A DNA stretch of 64,000 bases. Source: Methylophaga sp. UBA2689 (lineage in GTDB: Bacteria; Pseudomonadota; Gammaproteobacteria; Nitrosococcales; Methylophagaceae). Positions 37,031 to 45,807 of the stretch are shown one piece after another. Location of the stretch: assembly GCA_002354555.1 (NCBI GenBank), contig DELT01000106.1, positions 1 to 64,000 of the forward strand, written 5' to 3'. The notes beneath the pieces were generated by a model. The model saw only the letters and a list, made by a program, of their open reading frames with translations. It was not told the origin of the DNA and did no database searches. A program made the translations under genes and the position numbers. The number at the start of each line of letters is the position of its first letter. The first letter of the stretch is position 1.

Positions 37031-37732
37031 ATGGAATCTACAATGCATGAAATGACCATGTGGGGCTTGGTGAGTGATGCCAGCCTGCTGGTAAAAATCG
37101 TGATGATTATTCTGGTTTTAGCTTCTATGGTGAGTTGGTATTTGATTATCTGGCGATCCAAGGTACTGGGCTGTCTGGAAAAACAAAACCGTCAATTCCA
37201 GCTACAGTTCAGACAAACAGCAGATATCACGAAACTGGATTCGGCAGCGAATAATCAGTCTGTTTACCAGGCACTTCCGGCTATTTATCAAGCAGGTTGG
37301 CTGGAGTATGAAAAATATCAACAACTGAATGCTGTGCCACAAGATGAAATTGTCGAAAATGTCGAGCGGGCAATGCTGGTTAATATTGGTGAACAGGAAG
37401 TTGAATTAGAAAAAGGACTTTCTTATTTAGCCACTATCGGTTCAGTCAGCCCTTATATCGGTCTGTTTGGTACGGTGTGGGGCATCATGAATTCATTTAT
37501 TGGCTTATCTCAAGTTGAACAAGCCACGTTAAATACTGTTGCACCCGGTATTGCTGAGGCGCTTATCGCCACAGCGATTGGCTTGTTCGCTGCAATACCC
37601 GCTGTTGTTGCCTACAATCAATTGAGCAAACGTGCTGGCGCATTAAGTACCCGTTATTATCATTTTGGTAATGAATTTATCACCCGATTACAGCGGGTTA
37701 TGCATCGCACTCCATTAGCTAAAGTCGCGTGA
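37031..37732 (+). CDS. exbB: Ton-system proton channel subunit ExbB (TolQ/MotA family)
   Basis: 233 residues, three membrane helices (about 18-37, 138-158, 178-205). Family motifs SYLATIGSVSPYIGLFGTVWGIM and GIAEALIATAIGLFAAIPAVVAYN are clear. It forms the inner-membrane motor with ExbD and energises the TonB receptor of the same operon. The open frame begins inside the phytase gene, but the ATG at 37031 follows AAGGAG and is right. Confidence 0.93.
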   Translation: MESTMHEMTMWGLVSDASLLVKIVMIILVLASMVSWYLIIWRSKVLGCLEKQNRQFQLQFRQTADITKLDSAANNQSVYQALPAIYQAGWLEYEKYQQLNAVPQDEIVENVERAMLVNIGEQEVELEKGLSYLATIGSVSPYIGLFGTVWGIMNSFIGLSQVEQATLNTVAPGIAEALIATAIGLFAAIPAVVAYNQLSKRAGALSTRYYHFGNEFITRLQRVMHRTPLAKVA

Positions 37733-37739
37733 ATTCATC

Positions 37740-38189
37740 ATGTTAAGAAAACCTGTTACCAAACACGCCCTCAAAGCTGAAATGAATGTGGTGCCCTATA
37801 TCGATGTGATGCTGGTGCTGCTGGTCATATTTATGGTCACTGCACCCTTGCTGGTACAAGGCGTCAAACTTGAACTGCCTAAAGTTGCAGCCAAAGCGTT
37901 ACCCACGGATAGTCAAAAAACCATTTTGAGTTTATCGGTCGTGGCTGACGGCAGTTATTACTGGAATGTGGGGTCTGAGGTAGATATCAAATCACGCTCA
38001 GATCAGGCGGTCACGTTGGACGAAATGGTGATGAAAATTGATCAGATCAGGCTGCAGCATCCTGATTTACTTTTCTTCATTCGCGGTGATAAAGCAACTG
38101 ATTATGCGTCTGTCGTCAAAGCCATTGCGGCTTTACAACAAGTCGGCATAGAAGATGTAGGGCTGATCACGGAGTCGCCTGATGACTGA
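37740..38189 (+). CDS. exbD: Ton-system ExbD (TolR family)
   Basis: 149 residues, one membrane helix (about 20-42). The proton-carrying aspartate is in VVPYIDVMLVLLVIFMV, and the periplasmic domain ends with SVVKAIAALQQVGIEDVGLIT. It partners the preceding ExbB; its last eight bases overlap the tonB start. Confidence 0.92.
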   Translation: MLRKPVTKHALKAEMNVVPYIDVMLVLLVIFMVTAPLLVQGVKLELPKVAAKALPTDSQKTILSLSVVADGSYYWNVGSEVDIKSRSDQAVTLDEMVMKIDQIRLQHPDLLFFIRGDKATDYASVVKAIAALQQVGIEDVGLITESPDD

Positions 38190-39006
38190 TGCAGGATTCT
38201 ATGATGATCGTTTTTTAACGCCACCAGCAGAGGATGATGGAGTAAAAACATCGACATTATTACTGGTCGGTTTATTTCATCTGGCAATGGCCGGATTGTT
38301 ATTGAACTCATGGACACCTGCTCAGCAGGATGAGCCAAAACTGAGTACGATTAAAATTCAAATGTTAAGGCTGTCAAAGCCTGCCCCTGAAATCAAACCG
38401 GTTGAGCCGGTTCCGCTGACTATCCCGGAACCGACTCAACCTGTGTTTGATCCCCCACCCGTGGTGCAAAAACCTGAACCAACACCCGTGGTTCAGAATG
38501 AACTGGCTTTTAAACGGGTTGAAGAAAAGCCAATACCTGAAAAAGTTACACCAAAACCTATTAACCAAAAGCAGGCTGAGCCAGAAAAACAGATCGTCGA
38601 AAAGACTATCCAACAACCTGAAAAACCTTCTAAACCAGCCTTAGCGCAGCAAACCAAAACGACCGCTAGCGCTGCGAGGACACCGGTTAAGCAGGATGTG
38701 ATCGCCAGCGCTGAAGCTAGTGAGCCATTTTCGGTTGAGCGCTATAAACCAATAGAAAAACAGGCTCCAGAATATCCTCGTGGCGCATTACGAAAAGGCC
38801 TGGAAGGTGATTGCACGGTGCGTTATACCGTCAATACCCAAGGTAAAGTGGAAACACCTGAAGTCCTGGAAAACTGCCACCCATTGTTTAAAAAGCCGTC
38901 TTTAGAAGCCGCCAAAACCTTTCGATACTCACCCAGAATGGTGAATGGAAATGCGGTAGCAGTGAATAACGTACTTAATACTTTTGAATATCGTATCAAC
39001 CAATGA
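38182..39006 (+). CDS. tonB: TonB-family energy transducer
   Basis: 274 residues: a short cytoplasmic tail, one membrane helix (about 27-45), a Pro/Lys/Glu/Gln-rich spacer (about 65-170) and a C-terminal TonB domain (APEYPRGALRKGLEGDCTVRYTVNTQG, NAVAVNNVLNTFEYRI). It carries motor energy to the outer membrane receptor. It overlaps exbD by 8 bp and phoX by ATGA. Confidence 0.92.
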   Translation: MTDAGFYDDRFLTPPAEDDGVKTSTLLLVGLFHLAMAGLLLNSWTPAQQDEPKLSTIKIQMLRLSKPAPEIKPVEPVPLTIPEPTQPVFDPPPVVQKPEPTPVVQNELAFKRVEEKPIPEKVTPKPINQKQAEPEKQIVEKTIQQPEKPSKPALAQQTKTTASAARTPVKQDVIASAEASEPFSVERYKPIEKQAPEYPRGALRKGLEGDCTVRYTVNTQGKVETPEVLENCHPLFKKPSLEAAKTFRYSPRMVNGNAVAVNNVLNTFEYRINQ

Positions 39007-40994
39007 AAAATAAACTTTCTATGAATAAGCCTTGCGTTTCCGACTTTCATCAACAGATGTCAGCACATGATGATATCGCCATTAATAACAGTGCCGAACC
39101 CAATTTAAATCAAGTAGTGTTGTCTCGGCGTCAAATGCTCAAAGGCAGTTTAAATGCTGCGGCATTGGGCTTCTTTGGACTCAATTTATCGTCAAATCTG
39201 GTATTTGCTGCAGGCAAAAACAATCTGAATATCCCCTTTATTGGCTTTAACAGCATCCAGCCTCAAACTGATCCTGGGTTTGATCGTGTTGTTGTGGCTG
39301 ATGGCTATCAGGCAAAACCATTTTTTTCCTGGGGAGATCCGGTGGTCACCGGTGCAACAGAATGGCAGGCGGACGCCACAAACAGCTGGCAGGAACAATT
39401 AAAACAGGCCGGTCAAAATCATGATGGCATGCATTTTTTTGCTTTTCCAGACGACAATAATCGCGGTTTGTTGGTGATTAACCATGAGTATGTCAATCCG
39501 ACGCTACATAAGGACGGAATTACTTTTGTCGATGGTAAACGTCGTTTAGATGATGTTAAAAAAGAACAGGCTGCCCATGGCGTCAGTGTGATTGAAGTGA
39601 AAAAAGATTCACAAGGTCAATGGCAACGCGTCTACCCTTCTGTTTATAACCGTCGTATTTCAGCGATGACAGCAATGCAAGTAAGCGGACCATTGGCAGG
39701 TCATGACTTGTTAAAAACTGTCGATGATCCTGCTGCGATGGAAATCATCGGCACCCTGAACAATTGTTCGAATGGTTTTACCCCATGGGGCACTTATCTG
39801 GCTTGTGAAGAAAACTGGCATAACTATTTTGTAAATCAGGATGTGGCCGATTATCAGTCTCGTACCTCACATCGTCGCTATGGATTATCAACGGGTAAAG
39901 AAGCTAAAAAATACGGCTGGAATACGATTGATAATCGGTTTGATGCGACGCCCAATAAAACCCTTCCCCATCAAGGTTTTGTTAACGAACCAAATCGCTT
40001 TGGCTGGGTGGTGGAAATAGACCCTTTTAATCCTGACAGTAAACCGATAAAACGTACTGCTTTTGGTCGATTCTGTCGTGAGTGTGTCGCGCCAGCCATA
40101 GCTGAAAATGGGCAAATGGCTTTTTACTCGGGTGATGATACCCGTGGTGAATATATCTATAAGTTTGTGCCAGAACAGCGCTTTGATAAAACTCAACCTG
40201 AAAAACATCGAGACATGCTCGACCGTGGCACGTTGTATGTTGCCCGTTTTAATAATGATGGTTCAGGTCGCTGGTTGCCATTAGTGCATGGTCACTCAGG
40301 TTTAACCGCAGAAAATGGCTTTCCCAGCCAGGCGGAAGTATTGGTGAATGCACGTGCTGCAGCAGATCAATTAGGCGCAACGCCTATGGATAGACCTGAA
40401 TGGGCAACGGTGAATCCACATAATCTCGATGTCTACGTCACGTTAACCAATAATCACCTGCGTGGCACAGAATTCGTTCTCAATGCCGCCAATCCCCGTC
40501 CCGATAATCGTCATGGACAGATTATCAAGATACAGGAAGATCAGGCCAATCCAGCGGCTATAACCTTTCAATGGGAATTATTTGTGGTGGCGGGTGAAAA
40601 ATCCGGTTCACAGAATGCTGATGGCAAGCGGGTTGCTGAGCATTTAGTTGGTAATATCGAGGGCGATATCTTCTCTTCGCCCGATGGCTTAGGCTTCGAT
40701 CAGGATGGCCGTTTGTGGATTCTGACGGATTACGATGATGACGATCCTGTGATGGAAAACATGGGCTGTAATCAAATGTTATGTGCCAACCCCGAAACTC
40801 GGGAAATTAAACGATTTATGGTTGGCCCCAGGGGGTGTGAAATTACCGGGATTACCTGGAGCCCGGACTATACAGCGATGTGGGTAAACATTCAGCATCC
40901 TGGGCTGAGCTATCCAGCCAGTGATGGCAGAACCCGTCCGCGCTCTACTACGGTACTTATTACCAAAGATGATGGTGGCGTAATCGGTCGCTAA
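39003..40994 (+). CDS. phoX: PhoX-family alkaline phosphatase with Tat signal
   Basis: 663 residues. The twin-arginine signal LSRRQMLKGSLNAAALGFFG begins near residue 41. Family regions include FFAFPDDNNRGLLVINHEY, NNCSNGFTPWGTYLACEENWHNYF, GRFCRECVAPAI, YSGDDTRGEYIYKF and SSPDGLGFDQDGRLWILTDYDDDD. PhoX enzymes use Ca and Fe and release phosphate from many esters; the protein is exported folded. Being last in the receptor-phytase-Ton operon, it may finish dephosphorylation of phytate products. The long N-terminal extension before the RR motif is real or an upstream start; a second Met at codon 7 is possible. Confidence 0.93.
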   Translation: MKNKLSMNKPCVSDFHQQMSAHDDIAINNSAEPNLNQVVLSRRQMLKGSLNAAALGFFGLNLSSNLVFAAGKNNLNIPFIGFNSIQPQTDPGFDRVVVADGYQAKPFFSWGDPVVTGATEWQADATNSWQEQLKQAGQNHDGMHFFAFPDDNNRGLLVINHEYVNPTLHKDGITFVDGKRRLDDVKKEQAAHGVSVIEVKKDSQGQWQRVYPSVYNRRISAMTAMQVSGPLAGHDLLKTVDDPAAMEIIGTLNNCSNGFTPWGTYLACEENWHNYFVNQDVADYQSRTSHRRYGLSTGKEAKKYGWNTIDNRFDATPNKTLPHQGFVNEPNRFGWVVEIDPFNPDSKPIKRTAFGRFCRECVAPAIAENGQMAFYSGDDTRGEYIYKFVPEQRFDKTQPEKHRDMLDRGTLYVARFNNDGSGRWLPLVHGHSGLTAENGFPSQAEVLVNARAAADQLGATPMDRPEWATVNPHNLDVYVTLTNNHLRGTEFVLNAANPRPDNRHGQIIKIQEDQANPAAITFQWELFVVAGEKSGSQNADGKRVAEHLVGNIEGDIFSSPDGLGFDQDGRLWILTDYDDDDPVMENMGCNQMLCANPETREIKRFMVGPRGCEITGITWSPDYTAMWVNIQHPGLSYPASDGRTRPRSTTVLITKDDGGVIGR

Positions 40995-41100
40995 CCATGA
41001 GAATGGCGCCCTGTAGATAATTTTGTATTTGAGTGATGCATCGGTATGCTTGCAAGGATTCTATTTATCCTTAAACCTCAAAAAGACACCGGGCAGCATA

Positions 41101-41556
41101 ATGAATAAAAAGTTACTTTTCGTCATCGGCATAATTCTGTTCGTTGCTATTATCATGATAGCTTCGCGTTTAATAAATACACCTTCACCTTACCTAACCT
41201 CTGACAATGATCAGGAACTGCCTACCGAGGCATCGATCGAGGAAGGTTTTATGGAGGCTGAAAAATTAATTAATTCCAGAGCGCCCATCAAAATTGATGA
41301 CGAAACCCAGCTTAATAAGGCTTTAGCCGGTCCCGGTGATTTGATGACTTATTATTATTCATTAACCAATATCACTATAGACGATGTGAATCCGACGGCA
41401 GTACTTGAGGATATCAAACCCAAATTACTCGCCAGCCTCTGCAGGAATGCTGATATGCAGCCTGTTCTAAAGGCGGGTGCGAAACTTGTTTATGTCTATT
41501 CCGATAAAAATAATGAAGATGTTGGCCGTATTGAGGTAGTTGAAGCTGATTGTTAG
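41101..41556 (+). CDS. Hypothetical membrane-anchored protein
   Basis: 151 residues. It has one N-terminal hydrophobic helix (MNKKLLFVIGIILFVAIIMIAS) then a soluble periplasmic domain of about 120 residues with two cysteines (ASLCRNAD and a C-terminal EADC). I do not recognise the family. The ATG at 41101 begins just at the membrane anchor; the frame opens at 41023. It follows phoX by 106 bp in the same direction. Confidence 0.65.
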   Translation: MNKKLLFVIGIILFVAIIMIASRLINTPSPYLTSDNDQELPTEASIEEGFMEAEKLINSRAPIKIDDETQLNKALAGPGDLMTYYYSLTNITIDDVNPTAVLEDIKPKLLASLCRNADMQPVLKAGAKLVYVYSDKNNEDVGRIEVVEADC

Positions 41557-41568
41557 TGGTTAATTTAA

Positions 41569-41730
41569 TCAGGCAATTGGTCGCTCGCTTAGGAGAAGCA
41601 TCATATCCCGTTTTGGTGGATGTCCAAACATACGGACATATTCACGACTGAATTGTGATGGGCTTTCATACCCCACCTGATATGCAGTGCTGGCAGCATC
41701 CAGCAAAAGCTTATTGAACTGTCTGGTTGC
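41569..41730 (-). pseudogene. Remnant of an AraC-family regulator (C-terminal HTH only)
   Basis: Between a stop at 41731 and a stop at 41569 the minus strand reads [20 protein letters not shown], then [20 protein letters not shown]. This is the second helix-turn-helix and signature of AraC-family proteins. No start codon or N-terminal domain remains. It is a decayed gene fragment between the hypothetical protein and msrB. Confidence 0.8.
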
Positions 41731-41830
41731 TCAATTAATTAATCCAAACACTCTTGTGAACAAACAGCACTGTAATTTGCCTATAGTGTTTATAAAACGT
41801 CCAAGCTAATAAGCAAAGAGGCTAACTCCA

Positions 41831-42292
41831 ATGAAAGATTATAAAAAATCGACCAATATCGTTGAACAACTCACACCTGAACAACATTACGTAACCCAGC
41901 AATGTGGTACTGAACCGCCATTCGACAATGCCTATTGGGATAATCACGAAGCCGGACTTTATGTGGATGTTGTCTCTGGTGAGCCCTTATTTGCTTCGGT
42001 TGATAAGTTTGATAGCGGAACCGGCTGGCCAAGTTTTACCCGTCCAGTGCAGAATGAAAATGTGAACGAAAATTTTGATGAAAGCCTGGGCATGCGCCGT
42101 GTAGAAGTTCGCTCAGTGCATGGCGATAGTCATTTAGGTCATGTTTTCCCTGATGGCCCTGAAGAAGCCGGTGGCATGCGTTATTGCATCAACTCAGCAT
42201 CCCTGCGGTTTATTCCCGTTGAAGAGCTTGAAGCAGAAGGTTACGACGAGTTTAAAAATCTGTTTTCAGAAACCTTAGGTGAAACAAAATGA
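41831..42292 (+). CDS. msrB: Peptide-methionine (R)-S-oxide reductase
   Basis: 153 residues. Motifs: [26 protein letters not shown], catalytic cysteine in [11 protein letters not shown]. The two CxxC zinc motifs of many MsrB proteins are missing ([11 protein letters not shown] at that place), so this is the zinc-free form. It repairs methionine-R-sulfoxide; the stop overlaps the msrA start by 4 bp. Confidence 0.94.
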   Translation: MKDYKKSTNIVEQLTPEQHYVTQQCGTEPPFDNAYWDNHEAGLYVDVVSGEPLFASVDKFDSGTGWPSFTRPVQNENVNENFDESLGMRRVEVRSVHGDSHLGHVFPDGPEEAGGMRYCINSASLRFIPVEELEAEGYDEFKNLFSETLGETK

Positions 42293-42795
42293 GCGAGACA
42301 AATACTGAACGTGCTGTACTGGCCGGTGGCTGTTTCTGGGGTATGCAGGATTTACTTCGTAAATTACCAGGCGTTATCTCATCGCGGGTCGGCTACACCG
42401 GCGGGGATATTCCAAATGCCACTTATCCAAACCATGGCACACATGCTGAAGGCATTGAAATAATCTTTAATCCTGAGCAGATTACTTACAGACAGTTACT
42501 GGAGTTTTTCTTTCAGATCCATGATCCAACCACGCCAAATCAACAAGGCAATGATCGGGGCATGAGTTACCGTTCAGCGATCTATTACACCAACGATGAG
42601 CAAGCCGAAATTGCCAAGCAGACGATTGAAGATGTAAACCAATCTGGATTATGGCCCGGCAAAGTTGTTACCGAAGTAGAACCTGTCGGTGATTTCTGGG
42701 AAGCAGAACCCGAACATCAGGATTATCTGCAACATTATCCAACGGGCTATACCTGTCATTACATTCGACCCAAATGGAAGTTGCCAGCGAAATAA
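42289..42795 (+). CDS. msrA: Peptide-methionine (S)-S-oxide reductase
   Basis: 168 residues. The catalytic cysteine is in [23 protein letters not shown] and HTHAEGIE-like ([10 protein letters not shown]) and [18 protein letters not shown] complete the family signature. It reduces methionine-S-sulfoxide and is coupled to msrB by an ATGA overlap. Confidence 0.95.
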   Translation: MSETNTERAVLAGGCFWGMQDLLRKLPGVISSRVGYTGGDIPNATYPNHGTHAEGIEIIFNPEQITYRQLLEFFFQIHDPTTPNQQGNDRGMSYRSAIYYTNDEQAEIAKQTIEDVNQSGLWPGKVVTEVEPVGDFWEAEPEHQDYLQHYPTGYTCHYIRPKWKLPAK

Positions 42796-42827
42796 ATTTC
42801 ACCTAAGGTAATCATACGAGTTAAATC

Positions 42828-42851
42828 TTGTCATTCGAGTTCGAATGACAA
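42828..42851. repeat. 11-bp perfect inverted repeat after msrA
   Basis: TTGTCATTCGA (42828-42838) and TCGAATGACAA (42841-42851) with a 2-nt spacer. It may be a weak terminator or a remnant repeat; no long T-run follows. The rest of the stretch 42852-43101 shows no gene. Confidence 0.6.
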
Positions 42852-43101
42852 CGGGCAGATATTTTCTTATCACTTGTGCGTTTACCAAGTGAGCATGACA
42901 TCTATTAACATTATCTAACATCGGTTAATTTTTTTGATCCTTAGATTTTGACTTATCTGTTTTGCCTTATAAAAAATCAGCTGACTTAATCAATAAAATG
43001 TTTCTACAGTCTATTTTAGTTCAGTTAGCTTAAGCATTTAGCTCTTTCTTAATTCTAATAAAAACCGTTAACTCATCAGCACCCATTTTAAGGAGCGATC
43101 A

Positions 43102-44430
43102 GTGGCAGAGAATTCAGGAGAGAATAAAAAAGCGAGTTATCAAAAAAACAGCCTGACTTTATGGGGCGCTGTATCAATGGGAACCGGGGTGATGATCGGT
43201 GCCGGGATATTCGCCCTGACCGGTCAGATCGCAGAACTTGCCCATGAGTGGTTTCCTCTCGCCTTTTTAGTGGCCGCGATCGTAGCCGGATTCAGTGCTT
43301 ATACCTACGTCAAAATGTCTAATGCTTATCCTTCAGCGGGTGGTATCGCCATGTTTTTGGAAAAAGCTTATGGCAAAACTACCATGACCGGTGCCTGTGC
43401 CCTCTTAATGTATTTCTCCATGGTCATCAATGAAAGTCTGGTGGCTCGAACCTTTGGTACCTATACACTACAATTATTTGATGTTGGTCCAGGTAGTTGG
43501 CTCGTCCCTGCCCTCGGCGTAGGACTGCTATTTTTTGCCTTTATAATCAACATTCTCAGCAATAAATTTATTCAATCATTTGCTTTTTTTATGGCCTTTA
43601 TCAAGATTGCTGGGCTAGTCTTATTAGCTGGTGGTGGACTCTATGCCTCTGGTTTCAATTTCGAAAGCATCTCTGTTTCTCCTTCAGAAACCACTTTTAG
43701 TGGTTTTTTGGCAGCCGTAGCACTGGGTATTCTTGCCTATAAAGGATTTACCACCATTACCAATAGTGGCGGGGAAATTAAGGAACCGCATAAAAATGTG
43801 GGCCGCGCTATCATCATTTCTATTTGTATTTGCGTCGTACTCTACTTGCTTGTAACGCTCGCGGTCGGTGGCAATCTCTCTATTCAAGAAATTGTAGAAG
43901 CTAAAGACTATTCCTTGGCTGAAGCAGCCCGTCCAGCCTTTGGGCAATGGGGATTATGGATAACCGTGGCATTTGCGATCGCCGCCACAGTATCAGGTGT
44001 CATTGCCAGCGTATTTGCCGTTTCTCGTATGTTGGCTATGTTAACGGATATGAAACTGGTCCCCCATCGCCATTTCGGTATGCCCGGTAGTGTGCAAAAA
44101 CATACGTTGGTCTACACAATCGTCTTTGCCATGCTACTGACTATATTCTTTGACTTAAGCCGCATTGCCTCGCTAGGCGCTATTTTCTACATCATTATGG
44201 ATATTGCCATTCATTGGGGCGTCTATCGTAGGCTTCGTCATGATATTGAAGCCAATGGTGCGATATTGATTACAGCCATATGCCTGGATGTCATCGTCTT
44301 AGGAGCGTTTATCTGGATAAAAATACAACAAGATATGCTGGTGATCTGGGCATCGCTAATTGGCTTAGCCATAATTTTTATAGGTGAACGTTTGTTTATT
44401 GGTAATCATAGACAACAACAGGAAACATAA
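43102..44430 (+). CDS. APC-family amino acid permease
   Basis: 442 residues with about 12 membrane helices. The helix-1 motif MGTGVMIGAGIFALTG is the substrate-binding signature of the amino acid-polyamine-organocation family; SAYTYVKMSNAYPSAGG follows. Substrate not predictable. The start is GTG at 43102, six bases after AAGGAG. It is followed by a hairpin shared with the tmRNA gene. Confidence 0.9.
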   Translation: MAENSGENKKASYQKNSLTLWGAVSMGTGVMIGAGIFALTGQIAELAHEWFPLAFLVAAIVAGFSAYTYVKMSNAYPSAGGIAMFLEKAYGKTTMTGACALLMYFSMVINESLVARTFGTYTLQLFDVGPGSWLVPALGVGLLFFAFIINILSNKFIQSFAFFMAFIKIAGLVLLAGGGLYASGFNFESISVSPSETTFSGFLAAVALGILAYKGFTTITNSGGEIKEPHKNVGRAIIISICICVVLYLLVTLAVGGNLSIQEIVEAKDYSLAEAARPAFGQWGLWITVAFAIAATVSGVIASVFAVSRMLAMLTDMKLVPHRHFGMPGSVQKHTLVYTIVFAMLLTIFFDLSRIASLGAIFYIIMDIAIHWGVYRRLRHDIEANGAILITAICLDVIVLGAFIWIKIQQDMLVIWASLIGLAIIFIGERLFIGNHRQQQET

Positions 44431-44513
44431 GTCTCGCAAATTTACTTTATTCGACTATGACAAATAGCTCATTTTGTAATTGAAAAAGATAACGATCTGG
44501 TTCATCAGTTATA

Positions 44514-44539
44514 AACAAAAAAACCACCCGAAGGTGGTT
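44514..44539. terminator. Terminator of the tmRNA gene (also usable for the APC permease)
   Basis: Stem AACCACC/GGTGGTT (44522-44528/44533-44539) with a CGAA (TTCG on the minus strand) loop. On the minus strand it is followed by seven T. It lies 12 bp past the tmRNA CCA end. Confidence 0.85.
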
Positions 44540-44568
44540 GTTTTGTATATATGGTGGAGGCGGCGGGA

Positions 44569-44838
44569 CAGTGACTCCTGAATTTTCATTCAGGCCTGGA
44601 CTATTCCTTCATCTGATATCGCTATCAGATGGAGAGCGTTTGTGAGTATCGGTTTTATCTTCTACCCACCCTAGTATTCCATTGAGATGACTCTCGTTAG
44701 GAACCTATGAGTCTCTAGCCGGCTTACTGGTTTCCCATTGACCGGACGGCGTTGGCATAGAACCCCTGTTCCTTAGCGTTCACCGTATGAGCTCTCTTTT
44801 TCCAACGGGGATCACTCCCCGTGGCGACCATTTTACTA
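44569..44838 (-). other. Group I intron (about IC3-like) inside the tmRNA T-loop
   Basis: 270 nt, no ORF. It begins after a U at the 5' splice site and ends with G (44569). P1: exon CGAU pairs with GUCG at intron nt 11-14, giving the U-G pair. P2 is GGGG/CCCC near nt 19-32. The P3-P4/P6 region holds ACGGTGAACGCTAAGG and TATGCCAACGCCGT. The R-like GGCTAGAGACTC and S-like GAAGGAATAGTCCAGG form P7. P8 is CATCTGATA-GCGA-TATCAGATG and P9 is CCTGAAT-GAAA-ATTCAGG, both with GNRA loops. The core resembles that of the Azoarcus tRNA intron by eye. Confidence 0.9.
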
Positions 44839-45056
44839 ATCGAACCCGCGTCCGCGAATCCTCTGCCTTCAGCTCTACATGCTTATTTCATCTATTAATT
44901 TAACTTCAAGCTACCCGATGAACAGGGAAAACATGAAGCGATCTTGTTAGGTTTTAGTCAATCAGTACCAAGCATACGTCAAGACGATCTTGTGAGAGTC
45001 GACGCCCGATACCAGACGCACAAGCACGGATCTGGTCGGACGGCATTCACTGGTTA

Positions 45057-45089
45057 TTAAGCAGCTAGTGCGTAGTTGTTATCGTTAGC
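45057..45089 (-). other. tmRNA proteolysis-tag reading frame
   Basis: Codons GCT AAC GAT AAC AAC TAC GCA CTA GCT GCT then TAA encode ANDNNYALAA, preceded by TAGTT before the resume codon. The YALAA end is the ClpXP/ClpAP degradation signal, as in E. coli ANDENYALAA. Confidence 0.93.
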
Positions 45090-45238
45090 AACTATATTTT
45101 TCCAATCTTTTTTACGAGAAGAACTGGAGTACTCGGCATGCACCTTAGGTTTCGTAACCCACGTCGAAGCCAGGTCGCCCCCAAAGGTCTGTTGTACGTT
45201 AGTCATTATACGGATTTTAAAGTTCCGTGACGATCTCT

Positions 45239-45715
45239 TTAGATATTTTTAAACAGTCTTTCTTTATCGCGCTGCCAATCACGTTCTTTCATGGTAGCGC
45301 GCTTGTCGTGCATTTGCTTGCCTTTAGCCAGCGCAATTTCGACCTTGGCTTTGCCCCGCTTCCAATACATCGCGAGAGGGATCAATGTATAACCTTTGCG
45401 CTCAACTGCGCCAATCAGCTTATTTAACTCGTTACGATTGAGCAGCAGTTTACGGTCGCGTTGTGGTTCTGGAACGACGTGGGTAGAAGCTGTTTTCAAT
45501 GCGGTAACCAATGCATTGGCTAACCACGCTTCGCCATGACGAATCAGCACGTAGCTATCACTCAGCTGTGCTTTGCCTTCACGTAAGCTTTTGACTTCCC
45601 ATCCCTCCAGCACCAGACCCGCCTCGAATTTTTCTTCTATAAAAAATTCATGACGTGCTTTCCGGTTACGGGCAATAGTGTTATCTGTGTTTTGTGGTTT
45701 TTTCTTGGTGGCCAT
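45239..45715 (-). CDS. smpB: SsrA-binding protein SmpB
   Basis: 158 residues from the ATG at 45715. Motifs [31 protein letters not shown] core, [14 protein letters not shown] and the basic C-terminal tail [17 protein letters not shown] are typical; the tail reads the mRNA channel. The frame extends to 45757, and no strong ribosome-binding site marks any start; TATAAT sits 8-13 bases before the chosen ATG. It is immediately upstream of ssrA on the same strand. Confidence 0.93.
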   Translation of the reverse strand: MATKKKPQNTDNTIARNRKARHEFFIEEKFEAGLVLEGWEVKSLREGKAQLSDSYVLIRHGEAWLANALVTALKTASTHVVPEPQRDRKLLLNRNELNKLIGAVERKGYTLIPLAMYWKRGKAKVEIALAKGKQMHDKRATMKERDWQRDKERLFKNI

Positions 45716-45807
45716 CGCGGCATTATACATGGGCAGATTGCTGCTTGGCTTGAGCATTTTAGGAAATTCGCCCAGAATCGAGACTATTTATTTTTAATGA
45801 GTGTGAT

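Larger units (their letters stand above)
44552..45182 (-). ncRNA. ssrA: Transfer-messenger RNA, interrupted by a group I intron
   Basis: The 5' end GGGGGCG at 45182 pairs over 7 bp with CGCCUCC before the encoded ACCA end at 44552. Exon 1 is 44839-45182 (344 nt) and exon 2 is 44552-44568 (17 nt); the joined RNA would be 361 nt, the usual size. Exon 1 ends in the T-arm GGACGCGGGTTCGAT and exon 2 begins TCCCGCC, so splicing rebuilds a 7-nt T-loop on a GCGGG/CCCGC stem. The tag ORF (45057-45089) reads ANDNNYALAA then TAA. tmRNA frees stalled ribosomes together with SmpB, encoded just upstream. Confidence 0.95.

Noticed and set aside
44569..44838. A protein-coding gene or homing endonuclease in the intron
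   Set aside because: No open frame of useful length exists on either strand in the 270 nt.
44552..45182. The interrupted tmRNA as a permuted (two-piece) tmRNA
   Set aside because: The 5' acceptor and the 3' CCA end are in normal order, and the break lies in the T-loop, not between tag and acceptor halves. The insert has group I elements.
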